This document shows positions 40,101-55,200 of a stretch of 64,000 nt of DNA, piece after piece (within the stretch, counting starts at the first letter, position 1; each line of letters opens with the position of its first letter). The notes below the pieces were generated by a model. That model saw nothing but the letters and a program-made list of their open reading frames with translations, was not told where the DNA came from and searched no databases. The DNA is from Sitta carolinensis (lineage: Eukaryota; Chordata; Aves; Passeriformes; Sittidae), in the NCBI GenBank assembly GCA_032173965.1, contig CM063284.1, positions 102,734,410 through 102,798,409 of the forward strand, in the 5' to 3' direction. The translations under genes and the position numbers were made by a program.

Positions 40101-42109
40101 AGATACCCTAACCTTGGAATGAGAGCTCTCTTTCATCTGAAGATGGGGTTATGAATATAGCTTTTTTTTTTTTTTGTATCATCAAATAGAAATGATAACA
40201 TAATGGACCAGCATTTCTACTGTTATTCCGCAAGTACAAAAGTATAGAAACTGAAAGGCCAGAGGAATTATTCTCTTGCAGTTATCCTTAATTCCTCTGT
40301 AGATGCAGAAGTATAATGGGAAACCAGAAATGGACCTATACAATGCCCTATTGAACCTATGGGAATCTTTCACTCTAAGAAGGTGTGAGAACACAGTGTC
40401 AGAAATTATATACAGTGATAATAATATATTAGACAGGAGATAATGAGTCTTTCAGGGATTCCTAAATGTATTACTTGTTAATTTAGGAGGTACCCTGAGT
40501 GCAACTTATGAGGTGGTACTAATTTAGAAGGTATCATGAGTAACTCTGCTTGCTGGAGGGCTGAAATGTAAATCCCATCGTGCAACAGGGAAAATGAAAA
40601 TGCTCCTTCCATTAAGTCTGTGATCTGTCCTGCGCTTGCCACAGGGAATAGCATAATTTAGAAAGCTGACTTCTAGGATGTTGAACAATCATGCCTCATC
40701 AGTGAGATCTCTAGATTAAAAATGTGAACATTTTTACATTACTAGAGGGGTTATTATATTTTGCTTAATATTTAATATATTTTACATCAAACTACCATGT
40801 AACAAGTATAATGTATTAAAATGTCCTTCTAGTCATATTATTTCCCTGCTTTTATGTAATAGAACCTAACTGCATTTGGTCAATGATACTGTACAGTGGT
40901 TTGATTTATATTTTGCAGTGTCAGGCTGAGAAGAGACTTTAAAACTGATTGCCATAGTCAGTTCAGATCTATCTCCAGGTTTCTATGGATCCTGAAACAA
41001 GAGGTTCTCCTTTGGAAGCAGAAGAGTCTTCGTGTCCTTCCTTTAAATGTAAAAGTGATGTGGCACCACCTTCCATGGAGCTGGATGCACCTTCAGGCAC
41101 CCAGCAGTAAGCAACAACGTTATTTTCTGCCCTGATTCATTCCTTCCAGAACTAGTGAATAGATTTTATTATTATGCTGTTACTGCACCTTATGCCATAA
41201 GACATTGTGTACCCTGGGTCCATCCCTCTTCACTGCTACACACCTAAAGCCCCACTGCTCTCAGCAGGGCAGTGAAGCTGAGAGGAGCTGTTCCCTTGGT
41301 CCTGCTTTCCTGGGGAGAGTACCTCATGCCAGAAGACCCCCTCCCAAAAAAAAAATCGCCTGAGAGTCATGGCAGGGCAGTTCTGAGCTTCAAACCACAC
41401 ACACAGCAACTAGGTCAGCCCAAACCATGCAAGCAAATTTGTGCCTCTTTACTGGGTCCTGTTGTATTGTCTTTCTTTATTCTACCTTTTTTCCTCCTGT
41501 CCTGAATTTTAGGAGAGTACCTCTCTGCGAACAGGATAATTGTTACTGCTCTCTGTAATTGTAACATGCATTGTTGCTCCAGCTTCAGACTGCAGCTTCC
41601 CTTTCGTAGGACTGACACTAAAGAGTAGGAGTACATTCCACACAGGTGAAAGGGAGGCATATTTTTACAGCAGAGAGGGAGAACTAGACATAAATCTCAC
41701 TGTCTACAGCACATGGTAAAACCTGGGGCTAGACAACAGAATCTGTTCTTGTTTTATGTGTTTCTAAATCATTCTGTACCAATATGACAGTAGGGTCCAA
41801 CATTCCTCACTTCCAAAGTAACAGGGACAGTGAATTTATGGGGGGCTTCATGGGGAAACAGGAGGGGATCTCTGTAGGATGTCGAGAGAGGACAGGACTT
41901 TTTGTTTCTTCATGGTGGTGCATGGACTCTTTCCCATGCCTTTAACATTGCAATAGCTCTTCAGGAGCTAGTTAAGATAAATGTCCATCTAGAATCATAT
42001 TGCAAACTGAAAATTTAGGAGGTACAAGGACACAGAAAAAGGCTATTAAGTGCAAAGTATATTCTCTTCAGACTGATTGCTGCTCCCTGAGGTTTGTTCT
42101 CAATTTTTC

Positions 42110-42111
<2 letters not shown>

Positions 42112-42155
<44 letters not shown>
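42112..42155. repeat. Poly-T tract, 44 bases
   Basis: An uninterrupted run of 44 T. Unlike the tract at 503-554, no direct repeat flanks it, and no retroposon body was recognised next to it. Confidence 0.95.
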
Positions 42156-42157
<2 letters not shown>

Positions 42158-43958
42158 CCCTCTGTGTAGTAAATGAAGAGAGGCCTCTACTAATGATTAA
42201 CTTCATTTGGATGCCAAATCCAGAAAAGGAGGGTTGAACTGGCATCAGTCAAGCAGTCAACTTTAATTAAAAAGGTTGAAACTTGTTAATACGAAACAAA
42301 GAGACAAAGAAAAAAAAAGAAGGACAGCAGGGAGCAATAGGAAAGAGAATGCATAATCAAAAAAAGAATGGACAAATGAAAGGAAAAAGCAACAGAATTA
42401 ATGGGAAAATGCAGATAGCTAGTGTAGATGAAACTGTATATCAGTTCTCCTGGCTTCTTACTGCAGTGATGAAATGTCTGGCAACATCCTCTAAAGTCGT
42501 AATCTTTTCCCCTCTGTCATCCTTGTACCTGATATTTTATCCCTGTACCTCTGATATTTTAAAACATTCACTTGCTTATATCAACTGTGGCAAGGCAACT
42601 GTGAGGCTTTTCTGCTGTGCATTTGTTGTTGAATATGTACACAGCCTAAGTCCTCCTCAGAATATCCATGTTGTGGTTTGGGGAGTACAAGAGAGGAAGG
42701 ACTGTTGGGACAGTTTGGTCATCACCCTGGCAACACTGGCAAGAGAAAAGCCATGCTTGTCTTTATCCAAATCAAGACTGTGCTAAATTGATGTAAATGT
42801 GAAAATGACTTACTGAGAAAAGCTATTAGCTTCATGGAGAAGTCTTGAAATGTCACTGCTTTGCAAGGTATTAGCCTTGCTAAAGAACATTAAATAGCCT
42901 CTCTAATGGACACATGAGACATCAGGAAGAATTCTGAGTGAATTTCCACATTCTCTTCCTAAGGCTGTTCCCCATGAGGATTTGGACATGCTGGACGAAT
43001 TTTCTCACCCATACATGCCAATATCTGCAAGCTAGTCCAAGAAAGATGAAACATCTTAACTGCTATAAGTTCATATCTTTGAGCCAAATGGCAAATAAAT
43101 TGTCATGTGTCTGACATGAGCTTTGTGAAACTGAAAATTCACCAGTTCTAACTAAGAGCATTCATTTCCTTTCTGTTTTCCAGTCTCTGGGGCATCATTT
43201 AGACCAGGGCAATCTCTGTTCCTCCAAGTGGGACTAGAAAATGTAGTACCTGTGAGATACTGTCTTTATCTTTTTACACAGTATAAGAAGAGATTATGTA
43301 GACTCATAGTAAAGACTGCTATATTTGTTTATCTAAATAAAATATGGATATTGATGGACAGAGTTAAAAGACATATACCAGCTTTTTACAAACAATCACT
43401 TACTAAAGTTCTTCTGAAGGTAAATAAAATTTTGAATCAACTGTCTCTAAGAGCAGCCCAGACAGTTTAGTGTAAAAATTCCAATTGAACCTCCTCAAAT
43501 GTCCAAGCCAAAATGGACTCCAGAAGCATTCAGACTGATGCATTTTTCTTAGACAAGAAGCCTGCGTAGAATTTCACTTCTTTTATGGGAAAAAGAATGC
43601 ATTTCAAATTGTTTACTGTGAGAGCTACCAGACTTCTAGTGGCAGAAAATGAATGTGTCTTCTTGTATGATTATTGATCAATTAAAAAAAGCCAAATGGG
43701 AATTCTTCCATATTTTAAATCCCCTCATAGATTGATAAAAATGTCATAGTTCTTTGTGATATCTAACGTTAAAAAACACAGAAGAAAACTGATGTTTAAG
43801 TAATTCAAAAGGACCATAATTTACCATCGTATGTTTTAAGTCCTGTTTAGATGCTAAATTACCAGCATTTTATTTACTTCAGAATATGCTGCTTCTAAGT
43901 TGGCTCGTACACATTCTTCATATACTACATTGCAAAGCATAATAATGACCTCCAAACA

Positions 43959-43987
43959 TACACACACACACACAAAGGCACACACAT
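43959..43987. repeat. (CA)n microsatellite
   Basis: Two short CA runs separated by AAAGG, about 28 bases in total. Confidence 0.85.
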
Positions 43988-44376
43988 GTGCTCAGAGATT
44001 TCATTTAATGAATTTAACTCAAAGTTAGTATTTTTATGGCTTCATTTGTAGGTAGACAGAACATATAAATGCCATTCTTCACAGTGTTATTTCCAAACTG
44101 GAAAGAGAACATGCTGGAAGATATAGAGGACCCTTGTGCATAACAGTAGCTGTAGAAAGGCATTATTTTAACCAAGTTACACTTGGTTGAATGAATTTCC
44201 CAAAATGAAGGTTTTATTCTTCTGTATTCTTCAGCTCTCCTGTCAGTGCCATTCACAGGACACTAGATTACACCAGAGAGACTTCTCTGTTTACACAAAC
44301 AATTTAGGAACTACTAACACCCTGTGTTCCCTGTAGTGGTGAAAGTATGTATACGTGCAAGGGCCAGTACAGAACT

Positions 44377-44381
<5 letters not shown>

Positions 44382-44464
<83 letters not shown>

Positions 44465-44465
44465 T
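44382..44465. repeat. Compound (AT)n-(GATA)n microsatellite
   Basis: About 31 bases of AT repeat run straight into about 13 perfect GATA (TAGA) units. An A-rich stretch with AACCCCAAAAAAACCCC follows at about 44488-44548. The open frames seen here are only translations of the repeat. Confidence 0.97.
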
Positions 44466-46278
44466 ACACAGAGACTTTCATTATGTTAAAAAAAAAAATA
44501 AATAAAAAAACCCCAAAAAAACCCCACAAAGAACAAAAAAAAACAAGAAAGGAAAGTATAATGATAATAACCATGTTTTCTACATGGAAGCAATTTTTAC
44601 TGTAACAGGTTTGCAGGTTTGCTGTTACTCACTTGGTAGTTTCTTTTAGCTGATTTTGGAATGTTGTTTCTGAAAAATACAAGAATTCTTTTAAACGTGT
44701 CCTGCTTACACACATTTTGAAGCGGAGCATTTTAATAGCCAGGGAGAAAGGATTTTCTGATATCAAAAGCATTTGTCACAGGGCATTGTAGGTGTGTTTT
44801 TGTTTATCTGATACATCTCAGCAAATCTGAATGTTATACTATGCTGAGAGTTGCTGTTTTGTGCCCTCTGCACACATGCTGCAGAGGCAAGGAAGGCCAG
44901 TCAAAGGAAGGCATTTGGTACCCTACAGCTTCACTGACCTTACTTCACATGCCTAAATCAATCTGCAGATGACCTGGAGCTCTCTGTACGCATTTCTCTC
45001 TATCAACCACAGAAACAGCTTCTGGAGAATAACCACTGCCTGATACCTTGAAGGCAAGTGCATAAAGCTGTTATCATGAGCATGACACCAGTTTTGGGTA
45101 TGTTACTCATCCTGTCACCAGTGGTTGTGGAGCCTGTCAGGCTCCTCTGTCCTGCACCCCTTGCATGGGGGAGTGAGAGATAAGACCATCCACACAATTT
45201 GAGTCCACCCACACCTGGCAACGCTACCTTTGCAGGAGGAGAAAAGCAATTCATTGCTTCTGTGAACACACCAGTGAAGTAAAGCTGGAGAGCAGAAAGA
45301 AAATTAAGCAATACATAATTCTCTCAGAGGGTTGTATCAAAAGAGTGATTTTTGGATTTTAATGTCTGGGAAGTGGAAATTAAAAGCAGGGTATCCATCA
45401 GTGAATTTATGGTATCTGAAACTCTTCTGAGCCCTAGGAAAACATAAAGCTCTGCCCTTTGGTCTTCTTTTCACTCTGCCTGGGTAAGCTCACTTTATGA
45501 GGCAGCATAATTTGCAGTGACCTTTTCTCAAACTGTTGATACACTTCCTGCTTTGCTGGAAATTACCTTTTTAGCCATGCATGATGTGACTCCACATACA
45601 TTGGAGTAAACATTTCAGGCTCTGTCATTAAACCCTGAAAAATAATCCTGTGCTGTAGGTGGCTGTACTGGTGCAGGATGCTATTGGTTCTGTGGGCAGT
45701 GCTGAGGGGTGGTCTTTGAAGGCTGGTTGGCTCTCGTTGTACCACAGATAAATGCGTGGGAACAGTGAGGGAGTGGCATTTTTTTTTTTACTTACTATTC
45801 TGCCTCTTACTTGTACAGAGTAACGATCATGCAATTTTATAAAAGGATTTTCAGACTTACTCCATATGTGAGTGTTAAAATCTATCTCTGTACCAATATA
45901 TATAAAGCCTTACTCCCATTTAAACATTTACTTAAATGTTCTTAAATCTGTTTTTTGCCACATACAAAATGAGAAAAGTATTTATTCTCATATAAGCCTT
46001 TTAGAATCAGAAGTTTTCCTTCATCTGTAACTATTTCAAGAATTCAGCTCCCATATATAAGAATGGCAGAAGGACATGCAACATAATAATATACGTTTTT
46101 TTAATATTTTATGAATTATTATATATTTTTAATTTTATATAATTACTGTCATGCATAGCAATTAGAACTGTACCAGGGAGTCTGAAAGACGCCCTGAATC
46201 AATCGAGAACTTCTGTCTGAAGGCTGTGTAGGAAATTTACCCTTGAACTTTGGTGAAATCATAATGAGCGGATTAGTC

Positions 46279-46426
46279 CTTTTCTTTCTTTCTTTCTTTC
46301 TTCTTTCTTTCTTTCTTTCTTTCTTTCTTTTTTCTTTCTTTCTTTTCTTTCTTTCTTTCTTTCTTTCTTTCTTTTCTTTCTTTCTTTCTTTCTTTCTTTC
46401 TTTTCTTTCTTTCTTTCTTTCTTTTT

Positions 46427-46490
<64 letters not shown>

Positions 46491-46618
46491 TTTCTTTCTT
46501 TCTTCTTTTCTTTTTCTTTCTTTCTTTCTTTCTTTCTTCTCCTCTTTCCTTCTTTCCTTCTTTCCTTCTTTCTTTCCTTCTTTCTTTTTCCTTCTCTCTC
46601 TCTCCCTCCCTCCTTTCC
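46279..46618. repeat. (CTTT)n polypyrimidine tract, about 340 bp
   Basis: About 340 bases with C and T only on the plus strand, mostly CTTT units with occasional TTTTC, CTTC and CCTT variants. It grades into CTTCCTT and then CTCTCTCCCTCC at the 3' end. It is the longest simple repeat in the window. All frames are open on both strands merely because no stop can be formed, giving long Phe/Ser/Leu or Lys/Arg/Glu reading frames that are not genes. Confidence 0.98.
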
Positions 46619-49600
46619 ATCTCTCATGTGATAATGACCTTTGAGGCATTTATTTTGCCACTGCATAAAGAAATAAGCTGAAATATCAATGATTTTTCTA
46701 CTTGCAGAACTTATATGCTGTGTTTTGTTTTTTCAATTAATGTGCTGGCCTAGTGAAGTAAATAACAAGTCCAAATCTCTCCAGACCCAATGTAACATTT
46801 TTTAGATTTATCCTTCTTCACTGATTTAAAATTATTAAATGATAGATCTGGTTTCCTGAAGCTACCTTAAGCATAATTAGAAATTATTTCACTTATATTC
46901 CAAATATTTTAAACTGCAGAATGCATACTTTTATAATAAAATGACTAGAAACTGTCTTTTATTTTAAAAAAGAGGATTTTGATGGAAATGAAAAAAAAAA
47001 AAAGTATGGAGAAAATATTGGCAAGTTGGCCAAAATAAAAAGTTGACATATTTTTCATCCAGATTAATAATCATAAACTTTTAAATCTGAATTTCAAGAT
47101 GTTTCAATTGGGCGCTGAAAAACTCTGTTTTGAAATGCCGCTTCTGTCCACATCTTAGAAACTTTCCACATCTTGGAAATTGGTCTTTCTGGTTCTTGCT
47201 GCTTTGCTCATGTAACAGACTGGTGTTCCTGGCCAGGTGACTGGCCCACGGGTGCCCCAAGGGGCTGCTGGGACAAGGCAATGTATTTGGGAATTCAGCA
47301 GTCACAAGTGGCATTAGGAATCTGGCCCATGTGCCAGAGCTGGCGCGTAACCTCAGAGCAGTAGGGTCGGTACAAGACATTTCAGCATTAACTTCCAGTC
47401 AGATATTACAGCAATACTTCCGAAGAAAATTCTTTTCTTTCAGTCAAAGACTGAATCACTAATTTGATTAGGCCAAAAGCCTGAAACCTTCCTGTTTTCA
47501 AAGGCTTTGCTTGTTGACTAGACTTTAAACTTTACACCAAATGCAGCTTTCTTTTCAATTTAAAATAAACAAAGGTGGAGGCTTTTCACCAGATCTGACC
47601 AAATGTACGACCAGCGTGATTGATGACAGCTTAGAAGCAAATTCTAGAGCCCTACTGTATATTACAATTATCACAACCAACTAGACCCCTGACTATATTT
47701 TTCCTACTTTGTTCTTGTTCTATACTTTCTTTTGTCTACCTCAAGAGTTTTTCTAAGTACCTGGAGAGCCTCTCTGAGTGACAGCCATAGAAAAAAACAC
47801 TGTGCCAGAAAATGATCCTTTCCACAAGTGGACCCCACATTTTTCTTTCCTTTGAAGAATGGTATCACCACCAAAATAATAGATGCATCAGAAGTTATGC
47901 TGCTGTTAGGCTTAGGATGAGAAAACTTTAGTGCTTACCAGAAACAAGAGTAATATTCTGCATACAGTTCTCTGAAAGGTTATAAAATTAAACTTGTATC
48001 ATTTAAAACACCCAGAAGTGGTACTGTTATCATATATGATGAGATGTGACTACAGGCCCTGCAGCCTTTCAGTTCCTTTTTTCCCTGTCATCTACACAGC
48101 TAATATCAGATGACAACACTGGGATCCACCAATTCTTTTATAATGCCCTGCTCAAAACTAGAGCCAGCACGTGACATTACACATACCATCTCCCTCCTGT
48201 GTCCTTGCTTCTTCTTCTATCTTGCTCCTGCTCCGATGCAAATACATATGTCATTATTTGCCTTTCATGCATATTTCGATGCAATAACAGTGATATACAG
48301 TCTTTTCTCTTTGCAGGTAGAATTCAGAACACTATCCCCAGTCATGAGAGATAATTTTCTGTATCTCTGAGAAAGGTATTTTTAGGGGCCTTGACTGAGG
48401 AATGAAAAAAATACTAAAGCAGATCAGTAGAAATTATTTTCTTAATGGCAAAATATGAATTATACATTAAAGCACCATTTATTCAATCGATTTTATTATT
48501 CTATTTAAAAAAGCAGTCACTTTTATGTGTTTCATATGCTTCCAAAGGTTTATTAGTTTTAGTAAAAGGTCATTATTATTCAATTGAATAATTTAATTTT
48601 AAATTATTGGTATTGCACTTCATATTATAACTGCCTTTGCAGATGCATTTGATTATGTCAAATTCGCCTTTTAATCCTCTGTCTGGAGATCATTTTCTTG
48701 AATTGTTCAGTGTTTCTCACCCTCGCAGTGGTATCCTAATGAACACACACAGTCCAGCCTCATATCTTGCATGTAAATTACTGTGCATACCTCTTCTAGT
48801 CAGATCATATCAGAAGCTATCCGGTGTCACACGATCCTGGAAACTGACATGTGGAAAATCTTTTCAGGTGATTAATGCCATAGGCATCTAATTTTCCTGC
48901 AAAGCAATATTGCAGTGTTTATGTGAATGCCAGATTTAGGGATATGAAATGGGCATTTAGAAAAAGTTAATAATCTGGCCCTAATCCCCTCCAAGAATTA
49001 TCTCTTGGCATTTCTAAAAATAATTGCAGCTTTATTCCTGTTCACTAATGGAATCACATATTAATTTATTAGATGCATTGTTCATTAAAAACTTGGAATT
49101 TTGCATGGGTGAAATAAATACATGTAAAGCTACACATAAAATACCTTTGCATTTGAAACATATACTAGGTAACAAAGAGTCACAAAATATCTGTTTTATT
49201 GCTTAATTTTCTTAATGTTTGAGCAAAAGTGACCTTCAAAATTGTTTCATGCTTGCTAGAAACTTAAGATTTGTCCTTGACTGTGCATTTGGACCCTGTG
49301 ATTTCTGGGCTTAACGCTGAAATTCTCAATTAAGATAACAAATCATAAACAAAACAAATCAACACAATAAAATATCAGGGCAGGCAGACCAGGGAGGAAT
49401 ATTCTGTGAGCACCAATTCCTCATTTCTAGCTTTCAATACCACACTGATAATGTCAGTGTGGCCAAAGGTGCTGCGTTTACTTGCATACACCTCTGAATT
49501 ACATAATTGCTGTTTTCAGGCTGCTGCTACCCCTGCTGAGGAATTCTTCCTTCAGCCAGGCATTGTCCATTAACTTTACTAGAAGCAGGGTCAGTCTTTC

Positions 49601-50961
49601 ACAGCCTTTCATAATTTTGAACAAATTATGTTTCAGAAAACAATCGATTCCTGAGATTTGACATAGGAAGCACTTTGAAAATGGCTTTGAATTCTCATAA
49701 TTAGCTCAAGAATTACAGTCTCATTCCTCTCTTATACTGCCATTACAAGCATTTCTCTCAACTGATTTCAACAGAGCTGCTTCTGTTTTACACTGGTGTA
49801 GGGAACAAAAAAAACTCAAGTTGCATAAATTGTTAACAGCTCTTTCATACTGCCTCTTTATTACCAGATAAAACTTTGATGAAGGACATTCACAGAAGAT
49901 CAGTATAAGAAACCACACAAGACCTGACTTTTATGCTACTGGCTGATACTGAAAATCCCAGAAATAACTATTTGTTTTTGAAGTTCTTACTTATGTGATG
50001 AGTGGGTTGATGCTGCTTTTCCTGAAAGAAATATTTCACCTTTAGGAGATGTACTGCCTCCTGAGTAAAGTTAGTCCATATCTCAGATTGCAGAGATATG
50101 GGAAAGTGAATGGAGAGCAGTCGTAGATCTAGCAACGAGCCAGTCCATCCTTTATGTGAGGGAAGAAGTCACAGTCCTTTCTCTGCTTTGTGCAGATGTT
50201 GCTCCTCGCTGATGTGAAGCACTGCTGTCAGCATCCTAGAAAGCTTCATGTGAAGAGCTGCTTGTCTCACCAGGACAGGTGAGCTAGTAGGAGCTCTGCG
50301 GAATTTTGGGATCTACTTCCAAAGAACTCACAAATTGCCTCATCACTGGCAATTTCTACCAGTAATTTATACAGGCCAGAGCACAGTTGTGGGGTAAACA
50401 ACAAGTGGAATTGAATTGACCAGTAATATACTGTCTGTGAACTAATATAGCTCAGGATATATTCACTGCCCAAAGTATACATTTTCCTTGAGATTCGCTT
50501 AGATAGCAGTGCTTGTTTACATCATGGTTTACCTGTGTAGGAAGAAGTGAGCAGAAGTAGAAATGCAATTGTAATCACAGAGAGAAAGTATAACTTAAAT
50601 TAATATTTCTCCAGCCTAATAGCTGTCAAATACTCATTTCTGCATGCTTGGCAGTCTGCTTTAGTTCTTTTCTGTCAAATGAAGAGCAAATATTTTATCA
50701 CAAATTTGTTGTTGTATATTTTTCCCAAAATAAACCCCAAGTACCACAACAGTGAAGGTTATAGAGGTGGCTATTTTTAGGAAATATGCTCTTCCCCCAC
50801 TTAATCAAGACCATCATACGTTACTTGCTTTCCTCCAACTGTTACTAAAGCCATCCACAGCCTTCGAAATCCAAGCATTATGAAGTGGAAATGCCTGTCA
50901 GGAAAGCTCTCAGATGCGATTTAGTCTTGGTGACAGGCTTAATCCTAAGCCCAGCAGAAGT
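46619..50961. other. Intergenic / LRRC30 3' flank
   Basis: No exon recognised. For the minus-strand LRRC30 transcript, the first canonical AATAAA that I noticed downstream of the stop is at 49862-49857, which would give a 3' UTR of about 1.1 kb. Variant signals nearer the gene cannot be excluded. A moderately G+C-rich patch lies at 47180-47370. Confidence 0.5.
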
Positions 50962-52220
<1,259 letters not shown>

Positions 52221-55200
52221 TTTACCATGTCAGCTTTCTTGGCTATCTGGTACATACCACAGATGCAGGACAATTAGCAAGAATGATTTAAAAAAAAAAA
52301 AAAAAACAAACAAGCAAGCTAAAAACGGAAACAAGTAAAGAAGCCATCATTTCAGTTCACATTTAAAGGATGCTCTCATAATCACTTTTATTTTAGTTCC
52401 TGATTTCTCTGAAATAGTTACCAGTCTCCCAGAAAATTTTGCATGCTGCAAAAACACTGATAAGACTTTTTATGTGATTCCTTGTTTTCTGCTAACATTA
52501 AAAAAAAAAATGTTCACAAAAAGTTCTAGCTTTTGTATGTCCTTTGTGATGAGGATTGGCCTCTTTCTTTTCAGAAAGGGTGCCAAATTCAGTGCAGCAG
52601 TGACATTTTGCAGTAGCATCTGTGCCTACTTGGATAATTTCTTGTTACCCATGGCACCAAGTGTGAGCAGTCATACCACACAGTTCTAACCAAATTACTC
52701 TGTCCTAAATGTTTTGTCCTACTTTCACATCTATCAACCAGATTTTTGGGGTGTGATTCTTATGTACTATAGAAAATGGAGCCTCTTGATATCCCTTTCC
52801 CTGTGAACTTTCATGTCTTCCTAGTCTATTCTGGGGTACAGGGGGACAAGTAGACAAATAGCTTGAACTATAAATGACATTTAGATGCAATATAGAGGAT
52901 GGAAGAGGAAAGGAGTAGTGAGGTATAATAATACCCAACAACAGCTGAAGTGAGCTCTGTTGGTGAAAGGAAATTGTATTGCTACAGGAATACATATGCA
53001 CTGAGTTTAAACTTAAAGAGGCCATAAAAAGGATCTGCAAAAACATCATGTATTATCCAGACTAGGTGAAAATTGCAACAAATAGTACAAGACTTTTAAG
53101 GCTTTTCCTCTCCATTGAATCCATGGTGATGAAGATGTGTTGCTGCCTTCTTAGAGATCTGGAGATGAGTGTACCCTCCCTTAACATCTCATTTCGGAGA
53201 TCCTCACCTTAAAACATTGGGTTAGCTCAGATGATAAAGGATTATGCAGAGATTGCAGCTGGAAGTCAAAGCACTCCAGCAACCACTTTTGAGCCAATCC
53301 CCACAGTCCCTTCCTACTGCGAAGCACCACTCAGTCTCCTTCGAGCTTTGGGTCCCTCAGAGAGCTGCATCTGCTTGGGAAAAGGGGGCAGAGAGGGGGC
53401 ATTCCTGCAGTTGTGTCTGACAAGTGGGGTCCTGCACTAGTCAGGACCACAGCGAGCAGTGTGAGACAGAGGCGAGCTGAGTGAGCCACGCAATTAAAAC
53501 GTGTGCTTAAATAGGGCTGTGTGGCATAAAACCAGCTGACGCTGAGGCTGAAATATTGCATTCTCTGGAGTGCCTGGGTGAGCCTGAAAAAGGCTGAGGC
53601 CAGTTGTATCTGGTTAGAGTAAGCTGGCAGCCTGTGAGTCACAGATCCCTCCCTCACAAGCACTTTTTGCCAGTATTTGTCAGTTTACAAACAAGTGTTA
53701 TGCTAATTGCCATTGCAGCCGAAATGACTCAGTGTTCCTGTTAGCTATCATCCCCATATGCAGCTTGGAGTGGCAGAGATTACCCTGCTGCTGCAGGCAG
53801 AGGACATGCTCAGGAAGAGGAAACTCAGTAGCTTGGGCAAGACTGGGCCTTGCATGATGGGTCCCTAAAACGTGGCCCTTCACCCCAAATGGGAGGAGAA
53901 GTGAAAGCATGAGCCCCTCATAAACTCTGCCTTTGGGTTGTCTGCCCAGCTGCTGTTAAAATACAGTTATTATCAGACAGCATCCATGGATTTGAACATG
54001 GCATTTCAGAAAGAAAAAGGCTTTTTAGAGAGCATTTGAAAAATTATGCATTTCCCTTCTTTTAGTTTCACTTCTGAAATGAGGAATCTACCACAGAGAA
54101 TCTGCCAGGATCTGCCAGAGACCCACTTTGCTCCCTGTGGCTGAGTTCCCACCTGTGACCATGGTCACTTCAGAGCTCTTTCTTCTGCAGGTCACTTTTA
54201 GTAACAAATGAAAACAAAACAAAAGGAAGCCACTACCTCCCCCATGGCTGGCCAGATATTTTTGGATGAGAACACTGTCCCCATTTCCAAAACACACTGG
54301 AATTCATTGCCTGGGGACTTGGCAGTGCCTGCTGTGGCTTCTCACCGCAGAAATCCTCGTTTCCTAACAGCGTGACTCAGCTAAAGTGTTCTGTATCCTT
54401 CCCTGGCTTTGCATCACACTGCCCATCTGAAACCAGGCCTGTGATACAGCCCAGCAGAGTCTGGGCAGGGCTCTTGCTCGAAAGTTTCACTGGGGATCTC
54501 TATCAAAGAAAAATGCTTGCTCTGCTTCAGCCTCAAAGCATCTCCTGCTGTACCTCCACTGCCTGCCAGACATCAAGCAACGGCAAAGGGGATCTAAAAA
54601 AGAAATTCCACATCTGCAGCTCTCATTGTCCAGCTCCCTTCCTGCCTCTGTGAGTGTCATAACCACTGTGTGAGAAAAAAAAAAAAAAAAAGAAAAAGAA
54701 GACAAACCATTTCCTATTCTTTGTTCTCCAACAGCAAAACAAGCTATTGAGTATGCTTGTGGTTGTCGAGACTGGAAACTCTGAGGTAACCAAATTAATT
54801 TTTCTTGAAATCGAGATAATAAAACCACAGTGGCCTCATCTGGACATCTCAGGAACTAAAATTCTGTACAAAAATAGTCCCTTGTCTCTTGGTGCCCTGG
54901 ACTGGCTTTGTTCAAACATTTTTCCGTTCCCTTTTTTCTGCATTGCCTGCTGCCCTGCCCTGCCCCTTGCTGCGCTGGGCTGTGAGGATGCATCCGTTCC
55001 TTTGGAATGCTCTTAGGCAGCACTAACCTGCCTGGCAGAAAGCAGAAATGAATATCATGCATGCAGGTTTGGAAGCCCAAATTGGTGGGCTTTACATGAC
55101 ATGGTGTACACGATAATCACTTGTAGAATAAACAAAAATGTTAGTGTGCAAGGGAAAAAAATAGAACCCAAAGCTTGCTGAAGAACTTGGTAGTCTAACT

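Larger units (their letters stand above)
32811..42111. other. Intergenic, no gene recognised
   Basis: Very A+T-rich around 33700-34700, less so around 36650-37050. No exon-like frame with conserved residues was seen. A stretch at about 38700-38930 contains TAATTAG motifs and looks like the kind of sequence found in conserved non-coding elements, but conservation cannot be judged from one sequence. Confidence 0.6.
42156..46278. other. Intergenic with microsatellites, no gene recognised
   Basis: A 167-codon open frame at 42283-42786 begins with TTG and has a lysine-rich low-complexity start, so it is not a convincing gene. The rest holds the AT/GATA and CA repeats listed separately and A+T-rich DNA (for example about 46080-46145). 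Confidence 0.6.

Noticed and set aside
42283..42786. 167-codon plus-strand frame
   Set aside because: It starts at TTG with a low-complexity lysine-rich segment derived from A-rich DNA; no family match.
46149..46666. Long Lys/Arg/Glu or Phe/Ser/Leu open frames
   Set aside because: They are translations of the (CTTT)n repeat; a C/T-only strand cannot contain a stop codon in its own or most complementary frames.
53219..53285. tRNA-like A-box (TTAGCTCAGATGATAAAG)
   Set aside because: No B-box (GGTTCGAATCC type) follows at the right distance and no cloverleaf can be folded by eye.
54860..55080. G+C-rich CTGCCCTGCCCTGCC patch as a CpG-island promoter
   Set aside because: It is C-rich but contains few CpG dinucleotides and no associated exon.
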